Translations under genes and position numbers: made by a program
Source of the DNA: Rhodospirillaceae bacterium
GTDB taxonomy: Bacteria; Pseudomonadota; Alphaproteobacteria; Rhodospirillales; Casp-alpha2
Length of the DNA stretch: 34,843 nt
NCBI GenBank assembly: GCA_002696205.1
Contig: NZRL01000161.1
Coordinates: 1-34,843, forward strand
Direction: 5' to 3'
Notes under the pieces: generated by a model
Told to the model about the DNA's origin: nothing
Seen by the model: the letters and a program-made list of their open reading frames with translations, nothing else
Database searches by the model: none
Shown: positions 1-9,023 of the stretch, piece by piece
Numbering within the stretch: the stretch's first letter is position 1
Layout: every line of letters begins with the position of its first letter

Positions 1-1035
1 GACCCGCCGCTCGAACATCATGGCGGCCTTCTCGTCGACCACCGTGCCGACGTCGGTATCCGGATCCATCGGATCGCCGTACTTGATGGCTTCGACCTTG
101 CCCTTGAGAATTTCGACGAAGGCGTCGGCCACGGCATCGACGACCAGGATGCGTTTGACCGCCGTGCAGCGCTGGCCCGAGTTCTTGGTCGCGCCCGCGG
201 CCGCCAGGGTCGCGGCCTTTTCCAGGTCCGCGTCTTCCATGACGATCAGGGGGTCGTTGCCGCCCAGTTCCAGGACCGTCCGCTTGTAGCCGGCCTTCTC
301 GGCGATGTACTTGCCGATCGGCACGCCGCCGGTAAAGGTCACCAGTTCGGCATGTTCGTTGGTGATGAATTCATCCGCGATTTCCGCCGGGTCGCCGGTG
401 ATGATCTGCAGCATCTCCATCGGCAGGCCCGCTTCATACAGCACGTCGGCCAGCAACAGCGCCGTCAGCGGGGTTTTCTCCGTCGGCTTCAGGACCATGC
501 AGTTGTTGGTGGCGACCGACGGCGCGATCTTGTGGGCGACCTGGTTCAGCGGGTGATTGAACGGGGTAATGGCGCTGATCGCCGTCAGCGGATTGCGCGT
601 GGTGAAAATCTTGCGCTTCGGCCCCGAAGGCGAAACGTCGCAGGAAAAGACCTCGCCGTCGTCCATCAGGGTCAAGGCGGCGGCCAGGCTGAAGACGCTG
701 TTCGACCGGCCGGCCTCGTAAAGCGAGTCCTTCTTGGAAATCCCGCATTCGGCGGTGATCAGGTCGGAAACCTCGTTGCGGCGGGAATACAGGATTTCAC
801 CGGTCTTCTTGAGGATTTCCGCGCGCTCGTGACGGGTCAGGGTCGGCTGATAATCGGCCGCCGTCTGAAACGCCTTCCGCACATCGGCGACCGACGCCTT
901 CGGCACCGTGCCGACGACGGCACCCGAATAGGGGTTCAGCACCTCGATGCGTTCATCGCGGTTGCCATCGTCACCGACGATGCGCAGGCGTTCGTGAATG
1001 ACTTCGTCGTTGAGAACGGCGGCGGCAGTATCCAT
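1..1035 (-). CDS. phnY: Phosphonoacetaldehyde dehydrogenase, C-terminus cut by window edge
   Basis: NAD-dependent aldehyde dehydrogenase that should oxidise phosphonoacetaldehyde to phosphonoacetate in the cytoplasm, the middle step of the PhnW-PhnY-PhnA route. The visible 345 residues contain the ALDH landmarks: the ITPFNHPLN segment (about residue 156), [10 protein letters not shown] (about 234), the general base in LELGGNDP (E256) and the nucleophile in [11 protein letters not shown] (C290). The gene runs off the left edge, so about 130 C-terminal residues are missing. The ATG at 1035 was chosen because GGAGGA lies just upstream. It follows phnA by 34 bases on the same strand, so the two are probably one transcript. 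The ALDH call is certain; the phosphonoacetaldehyde substrate is inferred from phnA and phnW next door and from the PhnY-like sequence. Confidence 0.93.
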   Translation of the reverse strand, partial: MDTAAAVLNDEVIHERLRIVGDDGNRDERIEVLNPYSGAVVGTVPKASVADVRKAFQTAADYQPTLTRHERAEILKKTGEILYSRRNEVSDLITAECGISKKDSLYEAGRSNSVFSLAAALTLMDDGEVFSCDVSPSGPKRKIFTTRNPLTAISAITPFNHPLNQVAHKIAPSVATNNCMVLKPTEKTPLTALLLADVLYEAGLPMEMLQIITGDPAEIADEFITNEHAELVTFTGGVPIGKYIAEKAGYKRTVLELGGNDPLIVMEDADLEKAATLAAAGATKNSGQRCTAVKRILVVDAVADAFVEILKGKVEAIKYGDPMDPDTDVGTVVDEKAAMMFERRV

Positions 1036-1069
1036 GGGGTTTATCCTCCCGAAAGACAGGTTGTTTGGG

Positions 1070-2341
1070 TCAGGCAGCGTTGGCGGCGAGCGCCGTATGG
1101 TTCAAGGCGACGTCGAAGACGTCGAAATTGCGCAGCCGCTTGCCGGTCTCGATATCGGCATGGCGGGTAACGATCAGCGGCACCTTCTGTTCGGTAACCC
1201 CGCCGTGGGAGCGCAGCGGCTCCTTCAACTGGCTCAAGTCGTGGCGGTCGGCGGAGGTGCCCAGCACCTTCGATTTCTCCGACACCACGATCAGGTCGCC
1301 CAGGCGGTCCTCCGGCAGCTCGAACTCGGCGCAGCCGTGTTTCTTGTCATAGACCTTCTGGATGCCCGGCACGGCCGCCAGCTTGCTGACCACGGACGAC
1401 TGGTCCGCGCCGTCGGGCAGATAGACCGTGGCGAAGGAGCCGAGTGCTCCGTGATGCACCACATAGGGATCGGTGATCGGTAGGATCCCCCGCGCCGCAC
1501 CCGCGCCGACGATGCCGTCCATGACATCCTGCAGGTAGATCACGTCGGGCGCGCCCGCGTCGTTGAACTTGGCGTTCATACCGTGGTCGGCGGTCATCGC
1601 CAGGACGGCGCCCAGCGCGTCCAGCTTCGCCCAGTAGCTATCCATCATCGCATAGAACTGATTGGCGACCGGCGTGCCGGGGGCGTGCTTGTGCTGAATG
1701 TAATCGGTGGTCGAAAGATACATCAGGTCCGGGCGCATGGTTTCCATGAGCTTGACCCCGGCATCGAAAATGAATTCCGACAGGTCCGCAGAATACACAT
1801 CGGGGATAGGGCGGCCGACCATGGCCTGGGCATCGGCGATGCCGTTTTCGGCCACCGTCGTCTCATCCGCCTTCTCCGACGAAAAAGCGACGGCCCGGCC
1901 CGAGGTGAAATCGAGGCCATGGCCCAGCAGCCGGCGCAGCTTGTCCTTGGCCGTGACGATGGCGACCTTGGCACCCGCGTCGTGGAAGGCCTTGAAGATG
2001 GTGTCCGTGCGCAGGAACTTCGGGTCGTTCATCATCACCTCCTCGCCCGTGTCGGGATCGAGGAAGAAGTTGCCGGAAATGCCGTGCACCTTCGGCGGCA
2101 CGCCGGTGACGATGGACAGGTTGTTCGGGTTGGTGAAGCTGGGGACCACGCAATCGGCCCGCAGGTCCGATCCGCCCTTCAGCGCCTTTTCCAGGAACGG
2201 CATATGGCCGCCGGCGATGGCCTGTTCGATGTAATCGGGCTCGGACCCGTCAATGCAGACAACGACCAGCGGCTGGCTGGGCCAGGCATAGGTGCGTCCG
2301 TTGACGGAGACGGTGCTGGGATGCGATTGCGACTGATCCAT
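1070..2341 (-). CDS. phnA: Phosphonoacetate hydrolase
   Basis: Zinc-dependent C-P bond hydrolase of the alkaline phosphatase superfamily, cleaving phosphonoacetate to acetate and phosphate. All seven positions known to form the two-zinc active site in Sinorhizobium PhnA can be found at a constant offset: D31 (CIDGSEP), T70 (SFTNPNN, the nucleophile), D213 and H217 (TTDYIQHKH), D252 and H253 (ADHGMN) and H379 (RSHGG). The 423-residue length fits the family. There is no signal peptide, so it acts in the cytoplasm. It is first in a phnA-phnY operon. Upstream (2425-2455) is a copy of the shared AEP regulatory element, with TTGACA as a candidate -35 box. Confidence 0.97.
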   Translation of the reverse strand: MDQSQSHPSTVSVNGRTYAWPSQPLVVVCIDGSEPDYIEQAIAGGHMPFLEKALKGGSDLRADCVVPSFTNPNNLSIVTGVPPKVHGISGNFFLDPDTGEEVMMNDPKFLRTDTIFKAFHDAGAKVAIVTAKDKLRRLLGHGLDFTSGRAVAFSSEKADETTVAENGIADAQAMVGRPIPDVYSADLSEFIFDAGVKLMETMRPDLMYLSTTDYIQHKHAPGTPVANQFYAMMDSYWAKLDALGAVLAMTADHGMNAKFNDAGAPDVIYLQDVMDGIVGAGAARGILPITDPYVVHHGALGSFATVYLPDGADQSSVVSKLAAVPGIQKVYDKKHGCAEFELPEDRLGDLIVVSEKSKVLGTSADRHDLSQLKEPLRSHGGVTEQKVPLIVTRHADIETGKRLRNFDVFDVALNHTALAANAA

Positions 2342-2424
2342 GATGCTTAACCTCTGAATTCCTTTGCGGGGCCTGACGGCGGCCCAACCGGTTGGCGGAA
2401 ATTCTCGTGAGAGGCTAAGGATAT

Positions 2425-2455
2425 GTCAAATCGCTAATAACTATGTGATTGATAG
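2425..2455 (-). promoter_or_regulatory. AEP-regulon element, copy A (phnA-phnY promoter)
   Basis: Plus-strand GTCAAATCGCTAAT, a 2-base gap, then CTAT-N7-ATAG (2441-2455), a perfect 4-bp dyad with T-N11-A geometry typical of LysR-type sites. Read towards phnA, the inner end is GATTTGACA, giving TTGACA as -35 and GAGAAT 17 bases on as a weak -10. The dyad centre would lie near -57. Three other copies occur in the window. Confidence 0.75.
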
Positions 2456-2461
2456 GTTAAA

Positions 2462-2514
2462 TCAATATGAAAACGGGCCCGGCGCGATGGCAGCCGGACC
2501 CGTTCTTCTCATTG
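2462..2514 (-). terminator. Intrinsic terminator of phnW
   Basis: The core arms 2472-2483 and 2493-2504 form a 12-bp GC-rich stem; in the minus-strand RNA the one irregular pair is a G-U wobble. It is followed by UUUUC. AT-rich inverted flanks (AATCAAT / ATTGATT) extend it. It lies about 40 bases past the phnW stop and directly abuts the phnA regulatory element. Confidence 0.8.
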
Positions 2515-2542
2515 ATTTATTTAAAGAATTTTACGCGAACGC

Positions 2543-3673
2543 CTACTCGGCGGCCTGCGGCGCGCCGGTCTTGACGCCCATTTCATCGAGAACCTCCGAC
2601 ATCGCCTTCAGTGCCGCCTTCATCTCGTCCGCGCCCAGGTGGCCGATGCAGCCGACGCGGAAACTGGGGGCGACGGTCAGCTTGCCGGGATAGAGCACGA
2701 AACCGCGATCCTTGACCTTGTCGTAGAACACCTGGAAATCGAAGGCCGGGTCGGACGGCATGTGGAAGGTCACGATGATCGGCGCCTGCAGACCTTGCGG
2801 CAGCAGGGTGCGGAATCCGAGCTCGGCCATGCCGTCGACCAGAATCTTGCAGTTGTTGGAATAGCGGGCGAAGCGGCCCGGCTGACCTCCTTCGGCCTCG
2901 AACTGTTCGATCGCCTTGGCGAAGGCGAAGATGACATGGGTCGGCGGCGTGAAGCGCCACTGACCGTTGCCTTCCATGGCTTTCCATTGATCGTAGAGAT
3001 CGAGGGCGAGCGAATGGGCGTTGCCTTTGCAGCCCTCCAACACGCTCTCGCGGATCAGGGCGAAGCCCATACCCGGCACGCCTTCCAAACATTTGTTGGA
3101 TGATGCCATGACGGCGTCGAAGGTGACCTTGGATGCATCCAGTTCGATGGCGCCGAAGGCGCTCATGGCGTCGATGATCAGCGACCGGCCCGCCTCGGCG
3201 ACGACGCGGGAGATATCCTCGATGGGGTTGAGGATGCCCGAGGTCGTCTCGCAATGAACGACGAGAACATGGGTAATGTCGCCGTCGGCCAGCGCGTCGG
3301 CCACGTCAGCGGGGTCCGGCGGCGTGTCCTCCGGCGTTTCCATGATCGTATAGGCGCGGCCGGCATAATCGAGAATCTTGCCCATGCGGGTGCCGTAGGC
3401 GCCGTTGATCAGGATCAACGCCTTGCCGTCCCTGGGGATGAGGGTGCCCAGCGTCGCCTCGACCACGAAGGTGCCGGAGCCCTGCAGCGGCACGCAGACG
3501 TGGCTGCCTTCCGCATTGGCGATCTTCAACAGCGCGGCGCGCACGGTCGCGTTGGCGTCGATGAAGGACTGATCGCGCGAACCCCAGTCGTGCATCATGG
3601 CGTCGCGGGTTTCGGCCGCCGTGGTCAGCGGTCCGGGGGTCAGCAGCAGGGGATCACCGGGTGTCAGGGTCAT
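2543..3673 (-). CDS. phnW: 2-aminoethylphosphonate--pyruvate transaminase
   Basis: PLP-dependent class V aminotransferase converting AEP and pyruvate to phosphonoacetaldehyde and alanine, the entry step of AEP catabolism. The protein opens with LLLTPGPLTT and contains the PLP-pyridine aspartate at D168 (IIDAMSAFG) and the Schiff-base lysine at K194 (ASSNKCLEG); these are the same positions known for Salmonella PhnW. It is 376 residues from the ATG at 3673, chosen because GGAAAGG lies at a good distance. The ORF-track start at 3703 lacks a ribosome site. It is a single-gene unit with its own terminator (2462-2514) and its own copy of the AEP element upstream (3779-3809). Confidence 0.97.
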   Translation of the reverse strand: MTLTPGDPLLLTPGPLTTAAETRDAMMHDWGSRDQSFIDANATVRAALLKIANAEGSHVCVPLQGSGTFVVEATLGTLIPRDGKALILINGAYGTRMGKILDYAGRAYTIMETPEDTPPDPADVADALADGDITHVLVVHCETTSGILNPIEDISRVVAEAGRSLIIDAMSAFGAIELDASKVTFDAVMASSNKCLEGVPGMGFALIRESVLEGCKGNAHSLALDLYDQWKAMEGNGQWRFTPPTHVIFAFAKAIEQFEAEGGQPGRFARYSNNCKILVDGMAELGFRTLLPQGLQAPIIVTFHMPSDPAFDFQVFYDKVKDRGFVLYPGKLTVAPSFRVGCIGHLGADEMKAALKAMSEVLDEMGVKTGAPQAAE

Positions 3674-3778
3674 GGCGTGGCCTTTCCGTTTACAAAGTTT
3701 CATCGGCGCCGGGTCCGTCGTCTCGGCACCACGCGGGGCCGGCGATGGAGCGGAGTTTCCGCCCCCGGGAGGCCGCCC

Positions 3779-3809
3779 GTCAAATCGTTAATTCGGATAT
3801 CATCCATAG
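3779..3809 (-). promoter_or_regulatory. AEP-regulon element, copy B (phnW promoter)
   Basis: Plus-strand GTCAAATCGTTAAT, 2 bases, then GGATATCATCCATAG, keeping the AT-N7-AT core. Towards phnW it reads GATTTGACG, with TTGACG as -35 and only a poor -10 (GAAACT at 18 bases), as expected of an activator-dependent promoter. It predicts a leader of about 70 bases before the phnW ATG. Confidence 0.72.
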
Positions 3810-3859
3810 ATGACAACTATTCGACAACGCGAACCGACCGTTTCGGTTTTCCTGTCGGA

Positions 3860-5569
3860 TCAGCGTTTCCGCCAGGCCTGGGTGCGGCCGAGAATGCCGC
3901 GCGTCAAGCCCGCATGGACGAGACGTACCGCAGCCGCGGTACCGACGATCATCATGCCCATGGCGGCGGCGGGCGCAACGTCCCCGGCATCGTCCATGTT
4001 CAGAATAGCGACGGAGGCCAATGCCGTATCCGGCGAATAGAGGAACACCACCGCCGAGACCGTCGTCATGGCGTTGACGAACAAGTACATGGAGATATCC
4101 AGGATCGCAGGCATACAGACCGGCACCGTGATGCGGAAGAAGGTCTTGTAGAACGGTACCTTCAATGACTGCGAGACGCTTTCAAACTCCGCGTCCAGCT
4201 GTTTCAGCGCCGTCACCGCCGTCAGGTGCGAGACCGTGTAGAAATGCGTGACCGTGCAGATCACCAGGATCGGCATGGTGTGATAGAGAAAGCCCAGCGG
4301 ATTGTCCGGCGCGTTGAAGAAGAACACGTAGGCGAGCCCCAGCACCAGGCCCGGCACCGCCATCGGCACCATGCAGAGCAATTGCATGGCCGCGCGGCCA
4401 GTGTGAAAGCCTTTGCTCTTCTCCACAAGATAGGCGCCGGTGAAGACCATGGCGGTGCCGATCACCGCCGTCCAGGCCGCCATTTCGATGGAGTTGTAGT
4501 AGGCATCCCAGCCGCCGCCGTCCATCATCTCGAAGGCGTAGTGCTTCAACGACAGGGACAGGTTATAGGGCCAGAACGTCGCGAACGACGCATAGGCCGC
4601 CATGGCCAGGATCGAGACCAGGATGAAGCCGATGACCCCGCAGAAGGCCAACATGCCGTAATCGACGCCGGCGTTCTTTTTCGGCTGGTACGGCACGGCG
4701 CGGGCGGACAGCAGGGCGACCTGCTTGCGCTGCACCAGGCGGTCGGCGGCGAAGGCGAACAATGCGGGCAGCAGCAGGACCATGGAGACCACCGCCCCCA
4801 TTTCGAAATCCTGGCGGCCGACGACCTGTTTGTAGATGTCGGTCGCCAGCACGTTGTACTTGCCGCCGACGACCTTGGGCACGCCGAAGTCGGTGATGAC
4901 CAGGGTGAAGCAGACGAAGAAGGCCGAGACCACGCCGTATCGGACGCTGGGCAGGGTCACCGTGAAGAAGGTCTTGATCTTGGACGCCCCCAAGGCGTCC
5001 GACGCCTCGTACAGCCGCGCGTCCGAATTGGCCATGGCGATCAGCATGATCGTCAGGACATGCGGGAAGACATAGAAGCATTCGCCCATGACGATCCCGA
5101 TGGGACCGTAGATTTCATAACCGAACAGCCATTCCTTGATGATCCCCTGGTTGCCGAACAGATAGACCAGCGAGATCGCCGGCAAAAGCGACGGCATCAG
5201 GATCGGCAGCAGCGCCACGCCCTTGAACAATCCTTTCAACGGCATGCAGGTCCGCGTCAGGGCATAGGCATAGATGAAGGCCAAGGTGACGACGATGACG
5301 CAGCAGATCAGCGTCACCGTCAGGCTGTTCTGGATCGACCAGAACAGGGCCGGGGTCGAGAAGAAGTTGACGTAGTTGGCAAGCCCCACGAAAACGCCGT
5401 CGGCGTTCTTGAAGCTTTTCGACAGGATCGCGTAGAGCGGCAGGACGATGGAGATCAGGAGATAGAGCGCGATGCCCATCAGCACCGCGCGCATGATCCA
5501 ATCCTCTCCGCTGACCTTGGGCTTGATCAGCGGGGCCGCGTTCGCCGTCGTGGCGGTGCCGTTTGCCAT
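3860..5569 (-). CDS. aepW: AEP ABC transporter, fused double permease
   Basis: Inner-membrane permease of the putative 2-aminoethylphosphonate importer, Fe3+/spermidine-like family. At 569 residues it is about twice the usual permease length and carries two homologous halves, each with about six membrane segments. Each half has an EAA loop for ATPase docking: DALGASKIKTFFTVTLPS in the first, QSLKVPFYKTFFRITVP in the second. The ATG at 5569 follows GAGGGACC. The track ORF starting at 5668 overlaps the ATPase gene and is an over-extension. It lies 10 bases after the ATPase stop and is last in the binding protein-ATPase-permease operon. The symbol follows the AepXVW naming by analogy. The permease call is firm; AEP specificity is inferred from context and family resemblance. 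Confidence 0.9.
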   Translation of the reverse strand: MANGTATTANAAPLIKPKVSGEDWIMRAVLMGIALYLLISIVLPLYAILSKSFKNADGVFVGLANYVNFFSTPALFWSIQNSLTVTLICCVIVVTLAFIYAYALTRTCMPLKGLFKGVALLPILMPSLLPAISLVYLFGNQGIIKEWLFGYEIYGPIGIVMGECFYVFPHVLTIMLIAMANSDARLYEASDALGASKIKTFFTVTLPSVRYGVVSAFFVCFTLVITDFGVPKVVGGKYNVLATDIYKQVVGRQDFEMGAVVSMVLLLPALFAFAADRLVQRKQVALLSARAVPYQPKKNAGVDYGMLAFCGVIGFILVSILAMAAYASFATFWPYNLSLSLKHYAFEMMDGGGWDAYYNSIEMAAWTAVIGTAMVFTGAYLVEKSKGFHTGRAAMQLLCMVPMAVPGLVLGLAYVFFFNAPDNPLGFLYHTMPILVICTVTHFYTVSHLTAVTALKQLDAEFESVSQSLKVPFYKTFFRITVPVCMPAILDISMYLFVNAMTTVSAVVFLYSPDTALASVAILNMDDAGDVAPAAAMGMMIVGTAAAVRLVHAGLTRGILGRTQAWRKR

Positions 5570-5579
5570 GACCGGTCCC

Positions 5580-6677
5580 TCAGGCCCCGGCCGCCGGCCG
5601 GTAGATGCGCACGAATTCCGGCGGTAGAGCCGCCTGCACGGTGACGCCTTCCTTGATCGCCAGGGCACGCGCGCGGCTGGCCGACAGGTCGATCAGGAAT
5701 GCCTTGCCGCCCGCGTTCCTGGGCTTGACGTGGCATCGCTGGAACGAGCCGAGAAACTCGATATCCGTGATCTCAACCGCGACGCCCGCGTCGCCGTCAC
5801 TGCCTTCGGTGATCTTGACGTCCTCGGGCCGGATACAGACGGTCACTTTCTCGCCCGGCGCCATACCGTCGAGCGCCGAAGCACATTCGACGACCATGCC
5901 CGCCGCCTTCACGGTGCCGCCGGCCTGGACCTCGCCGTCGATGAAGTTGGTCGTGCCGATGAAGTCGGCGACGAAGGGCGACGCCGGCTCGGCATAGATT
6001 TCTTCGGGGGTGCCGACCTGTTCGATGACGCCGTGGTTCATCACGACAATGCGGTCGGCCATGGCCAGGGCCTCTTCCTGATCGTGGGTCACCATGATCG
6101 TGGTGATGCCGATCTTCTCCTGCAGTTCCTTGATCTCGTGGCGCAGGTGAATGCGTACCTTGGCGTCCAGCGCCGACAGGGGTTCGTCCAAAAGCAACAG
6201 GCCCGGGGAGGTCGCGAGCGCGCGGGCGAGCGCCACGCGCTGCTGTTGGCCGCCGGACAGCTGTGCCGGATACTTGTTCGCATGATCCTTGAGCCCGACC
6301 AGATCGAGCAATTCGAACACCCGGGTGTCGATCGCCGCGCGGGCCATCTTCCGGTTTTCCAGACCGTAGGCGATGTTCTTCTTAACGGTCAGATTCGGGA
6401 ACAAGGCATAGGACTGGAAAACGATGCCGAAGTCCCGTTCGTTGGGCGGCAGGGCCGAGATATCGCGCCCGGCCTGTTCGACCGTTCCGGCGGTCTGGAT
6501 ATCCAGCCCCGCGATGGCGCGCAGCAATGTCGTCTTGCCGCAGCCCGACGGCCCCAGGAAGCAGACGAATTCGCCTTCGGCCACGTCCAGCGAGATATCG
6601 TGCAGCGCCGTAAACTCACCGAATTTCTTGAGAACGTTTCGGACCTTCAGATAGGCCCCTTTATCCGTGTCGGTCAC
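5580..6677 (-). CDS. aepV: AEP ABC transporter, ATP-binding protein
   Basis: Cytoplasmic ATPase subunit powering the importer, 365 residues. Motifs in order: Walker A GPSGCGKTT (residues 42-50), Q-loop in IVFQSYALFP, signature LSGGQQQR, Walker B LLLLDEPLSALDAK and switch histidine VTHDQEEA. A C-terminal TOBE-like regulatory region follows, as in the CysA/PotA/FbpC branch. The start is a GTG at 6677 with GGAGGG eight bases upstream; no ATG fits the N-terminus. It lies between the binding protein (116-base gap containing a hairpin) and the permease (10-base gap). Confidence 0.93.
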   Translation of the reverse strand: MTDTDKGAYLKVRNVLKKFGEFTALHDISLDVAEGEFVCFLGPSGCGKTTLLRAIAGLDIQTAGTVEQAGRDISALPPNERDFGIVFQSYALFPNLTVKKNIAYGLENRKMARAAIDTRVFELLDLVGLKDHANKYPAQLSGGQQQRVALARALATSPGLLLLDEPLSALDAKVRIHLRHEIKELQEKIGITTIMVTHDQEEALAMADRIVVMNHGVIEQVGTPEEIYAEPASPFVADFIGTTNFIDGEVQAGGTVKAAGMVVECASALDGMAPGEKVTVCIRPEDVKITEGSDGDAGVAVEITDIEFLGSFQRCHVKPRNAGGKAFLIDLSASRARALAIKEGVTVQAALPPEFVRIYRPAAGA

Positions 6678-6731
6678 TTCCCCAGCCCTCCGGGACGAAT
6701 GGTATCAGATGCACTGATCCCCGAATAGAAA

Positions 6732-6759
6732 GCCCCGGCCCCTTATCAGGAGCCGGGGC
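6732..6759 (-). terminator. Hairpin between binding protein and ATPase genes
   Basis: GCCCCGGC / GCCGGGGC 8-bp stem extended by a few inner pairs. It is followed on the minus strand by UUUCUAUU. Its position 35 bases past the binding-protein stop suggests a partial terminator or 3' stabiliser, so that the binding protein is made in excess over the membrane subunits. Confidence 0.65.
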
Positions 6760-6793
6760 CATCCATTCAATCAGATCAGAATGGGCAATTCCG

Positions 6794-7834
6794 TTACTTG
6801 GGCTCGGATTTGCCGTCGTAGCGCTTGCGCCACTCGTCCAGGATGCGGATGCGGTTGGAGGCCGCCCACTTGAAGTCGTTCTTGATCATCTTGTCTTCGA
6901 TGCCCGGGGGGAAGTTCTTCACCGGCTTGGCGATGCCCGGCATGGCGACGACCGCGTACTCTTCGTTGTAGATTTCCTGGGCCTTCTTGGACACAGACCA
7001 ATCGGCCAGCGCCTGGGCGGCTTTCAGGTTCTTGGTGTTCTTGACGATGCCGAAGGATTCCAGATCCCAGCCGACGCCTTCCGACGGGGCGACGACTTCC
7101 AGCGGCGCGCCGTCGTTCTTGGACTTGGCGCCACGATAGGCGAAGGACACGCCGATCGGGATTTCACCCTTGGCCGCCAGCTTGCAGGGCTTGGAGCCGG
7201 AATGCGTGTAGCGCGCGATGTTTTCGTGCAGCGCGTCCATGTACTTCCAGGCCGCGTCCTCGCCCTTCAGCTGGATCCAGGACGACACGTCCAGGAAGCC
7301 GGTGCCCGAGGAGTTCGGGTTCGGCATGATGACATGGCCCTTGTAGACCGGCTTGGTCAGGTCGTCCCAGGAGGTCGGAACCGGCAGCTTGTATTTCTCG
7401 CCTTCGACCGTGTTGAAGCAGATCGAGGCGATCCAGGCGCGCTGACCGACCCAGAGCGGCGCGGGGTTGGTCGTGTCGTAATATTTCTTCGACAGCTTAT
7501 CCAAGCCCTTGGGCGCGTAGCCCTGGAAATAATCGTAGTTGGAGAGCAGCAGCAGGCTGGTCGCCGCGACGCCCCAGACGATATCGGCCTTGGGGTTGTC
7601 CTTTTCCGCCAGCAGCTTCGAGGTGATGATCCCGGTGGAATCGCGCACCCACTTGATGTTGACGTCGGGATAGTCGCTTTCGAAGGCCTTCTTGAACTTC
7701 TTCAGTTCGTCCGCTTCGACGGCCGTGTAGACCAGAAGATCGGTTTTCGCCTTTGCCTGGGCGGCGCCCAGAACGGAGGCCGTGGCGGCCACCGCCAGCC
7801 CCATGGCGAGGCCGCTGAACCATTTGAATTTCAT
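6794..7834 (-). CDS. aepX: AEP ABC transporter, periplasmic substrate-binding protein
   Basis: Extracellular solute-binding protein family 1, 346 residues. It has a clear Sec signal peptide (MKFKWFSGLAMGLAVAATASVLGAAQAKA), so it is periplasmic. The mature protein begins TDLLVYTAVEADELKKFKKAFE, the opening of the iron/phosphonate-type binding proteins, and resembles the family annotated as putative 2-aminoethylphosphonate binding protein (PhnS2/AepX). The ribosome site is AGGGAG. It is first in the importer operon, and its predicted promoter is element copy D, leaving an unusually long leader of about 180 bases. It would deliver AEP or a related aminophosphonate to the permease. Confidence 0.9.
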   Translation of the reverse strand: MKFKWFSGLAMGLAVAATASVLGAAQAKAKTDLLVYTAVEADELKKFKKAFESDYPDVNIKWVRDSTGIITSKLLAEKDNPKADIVWGVAATSLLLLSNYDYFQGYAPKGLDKLSKKYYDTTNPAPLWVGQRAWIASICFNTVEGEKYKLPVPTSWDDLTKPVYKGHVIMPNPNSSGTGFLDVSSWIQLKGEDAAWKYMDALHENIARYTHSGSKPCKLAAKGEIPIGVSFAYRGAKSKNDGAPLEVVAPSEGVGWDLESFGIVKNTKNLKAAQALADWSVSKKAQEIYNEEYAVVAMPGIAKPVKNFPPGIEDKMIKNDFKWAASNRIRILDEWRKRYDGKSEPK

Positions 7835-8050
7835 CGTGATACTCCCTGTTGGATCGCCGGATTATCGGCACGCGCCGTTACCGGCATGTGACAGTATTAA
7901 CCATTTCTACTGTGTGGGAACAGGATTCGTTCGGCACTGCACCAATTCCGCCCCCCTGCCGGCGCCGATGCCGGCGGAAGCCCTCAAACGCCCCGAAATC
8001 GGGCGGGCATCGGGCTTCCGTATAGACTCAATCGCATTCCGGAAATATAA

Positions 8051-8081
8051 GTCAAATCGTCAGTTTATATAGGTCGTATCG
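8051..8081 (-). promoter_or_regulatory. AEP-regulon element, copy D (importer promoter / LysR leader)
   Basis: Plus-strand GTCAAATCGTCAGT, 2 bases, then ATATAGGTCGTATCG with the AT-N7-AT core; it is also flanked by ATATAA...TTATAT. Orientation towards the minus-strand importer matches copies A-C, giving TTGACT as -35. It ends 9 bases before the divergent lysR ATG, so occupancy could also repress the regulator. The remaining 7835-8050 holds no gene; I see only GC-rich inverted repeats around 7970 and 8010. Confidence 0.72.
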
Positions 8082-8090
8082 GTTTCATCT

Positions 8091-8957
8091 ATGTACTATT
8101 CGCAACTGCGGGCGTTCCATGCGGTGGCCACCCAGGGCGGGTTTTCCAAGGCCGCGGAATTCCTCAACCTGACGCAGCCGACCCTGTCGGACCAGGTGCG
8201 CAAGCTGGAGCGTGATTTCGACGTCCTGTTGTTCAATCGGACCTCGCGTTCGGTTTCGCTGACCGACGCCGGGCGGCACCTGCTCGCGATCACCAACCGC
8301 ATGTTCGAATGCGAGGCCGAGGCCCTGGAGTACCTCAAGGAATCGCAGGACCTGCTGGTCGGCTCCCTGACCCTCGCCGCCGACGCGCCCTTTCACGTGC
8401 TGCGCATCGTCCGCGCCTTCCGCAACACCTATCCGGGCGTGACCGTGAACCTGAAGATCGGCAACTCGGAAGACATCCTGAACCAGCTCTACGATTTCGA
8501 TGCCGACGTCGGCGTGTTCTCCCATGTTCCCGACGACGCGCGGCTGAAGGTGCTCAGCCTCCGCGACGACCCGCTGGTCGCCGTGATCTCCCAGGACCAC
8601 CACTGGGCCGGCCGCCGCGCCGTGAAGTTCCGCGAACTGGCGGGCGAGCCCCTGGTGCTGCGCGAGCGCGGCTCGACCACCCGCCGTCTGATCGAACAGG
8701 AATTCGCGCGCCTGGAACTGCAGATGGGGACGGTGATGGAGGTCGAAGGCCGCGAAAGCATCCGCGAAGCCGTCGCCACCGGCAACGGCGTCGGCTTCGT
8801 CTCGAAGCCCGAATTCGGCCACGATAACCGCCTGGCCATGCTGGAACTGGAAGACAGCAAACTGCCCATGCACGAATACATGGTCTGCCTGGAAAACCGG
8901 GCGGAGACGCGGGTCGTCAGTGCATTCTGGGAAATGGCGGTGGCGGAGCGGGACTAA
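8091..8957 (+). CDS. LysR-type regulator of aminoethylphosphonate catabolism
   Basis: LysR-family transcription factor, 288 residues. The N-terminal winged helix-turn-helix is YYSQLRAFHAVATQGGFSKAAEFLNLTQPTLSDQVRKLERDFDVLLFNR. A periplasmic-binding-protein-like effector domain starts near residue 90. It resembles the LysR subfamily described as associated with AEP catabolism. It is divergent from the importer operon, with element copy D ending 9 bases before its ATG, consistent with autoregulation. No good ribosome site is visible upstream, so translation may be weak. It is the natural candidate to bind all four copies of the shared element. The effector is probably AEP or a breakdown product, which is inference. 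Confidence 0.92.
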   Translation: MYYSQLRAFHAVATQGGFSKAAEFLNLTQPTLSDQVRKLERDFDVLLFNRTSRSVSLTDAGRHLLAITNRMFECEAEALEYLKESQDLLVGSLTLAADAPFHVLRIVRAFRNTYPGVTVNLKIGNSEDILNQLYDFDADVGVFSHVPDDARLKVLSLRDDPLVAVISQDHHWAGRRAVKFRELAGEPLVLRERGSTTRRLIEQEFARLELQMGTVMEVEGRESIREAVATGNGVGFVSKPEFGHDNRLAMLELEDSKLPMHEYMVCLENRAETRVVSAFWEMAVAERD

Positions 8958-9023
8958 GGCACCGCGTCGGCATTCACCCGCCTCATCGGATGGCATTCGG
9001 TATCATTTGTGGTACGATTCCCC

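Noticed and set aside
352-1170. 272-residue plus-strand ORF over phnY
   Set aside because: Antisense shadow of phnY in GC-rich DNA with no recognisable domain, and it crosses the phnY/phnA boundary.
2543-3673. Phosphonatase (PhnX) route
   Set aside because: No haloacid-dehalogenase-type phosphonoacetaldehyde hydrolase is present; phnY and phnA instead give the oxidative route.
3674-3703. Ten-residue N-terminal extension of PhnW (MKLCKRKGHA)
   Set aside because: The ribosome site GGAAAGG lies inside this stretch and points to the ATG at 3673.
4226-5644. 472-residue plus-strand ORF over the permease
   Set aside because: His/Asp/Arg/Gln-rich antisense of a membrane protein; no membrane segments or motifs.
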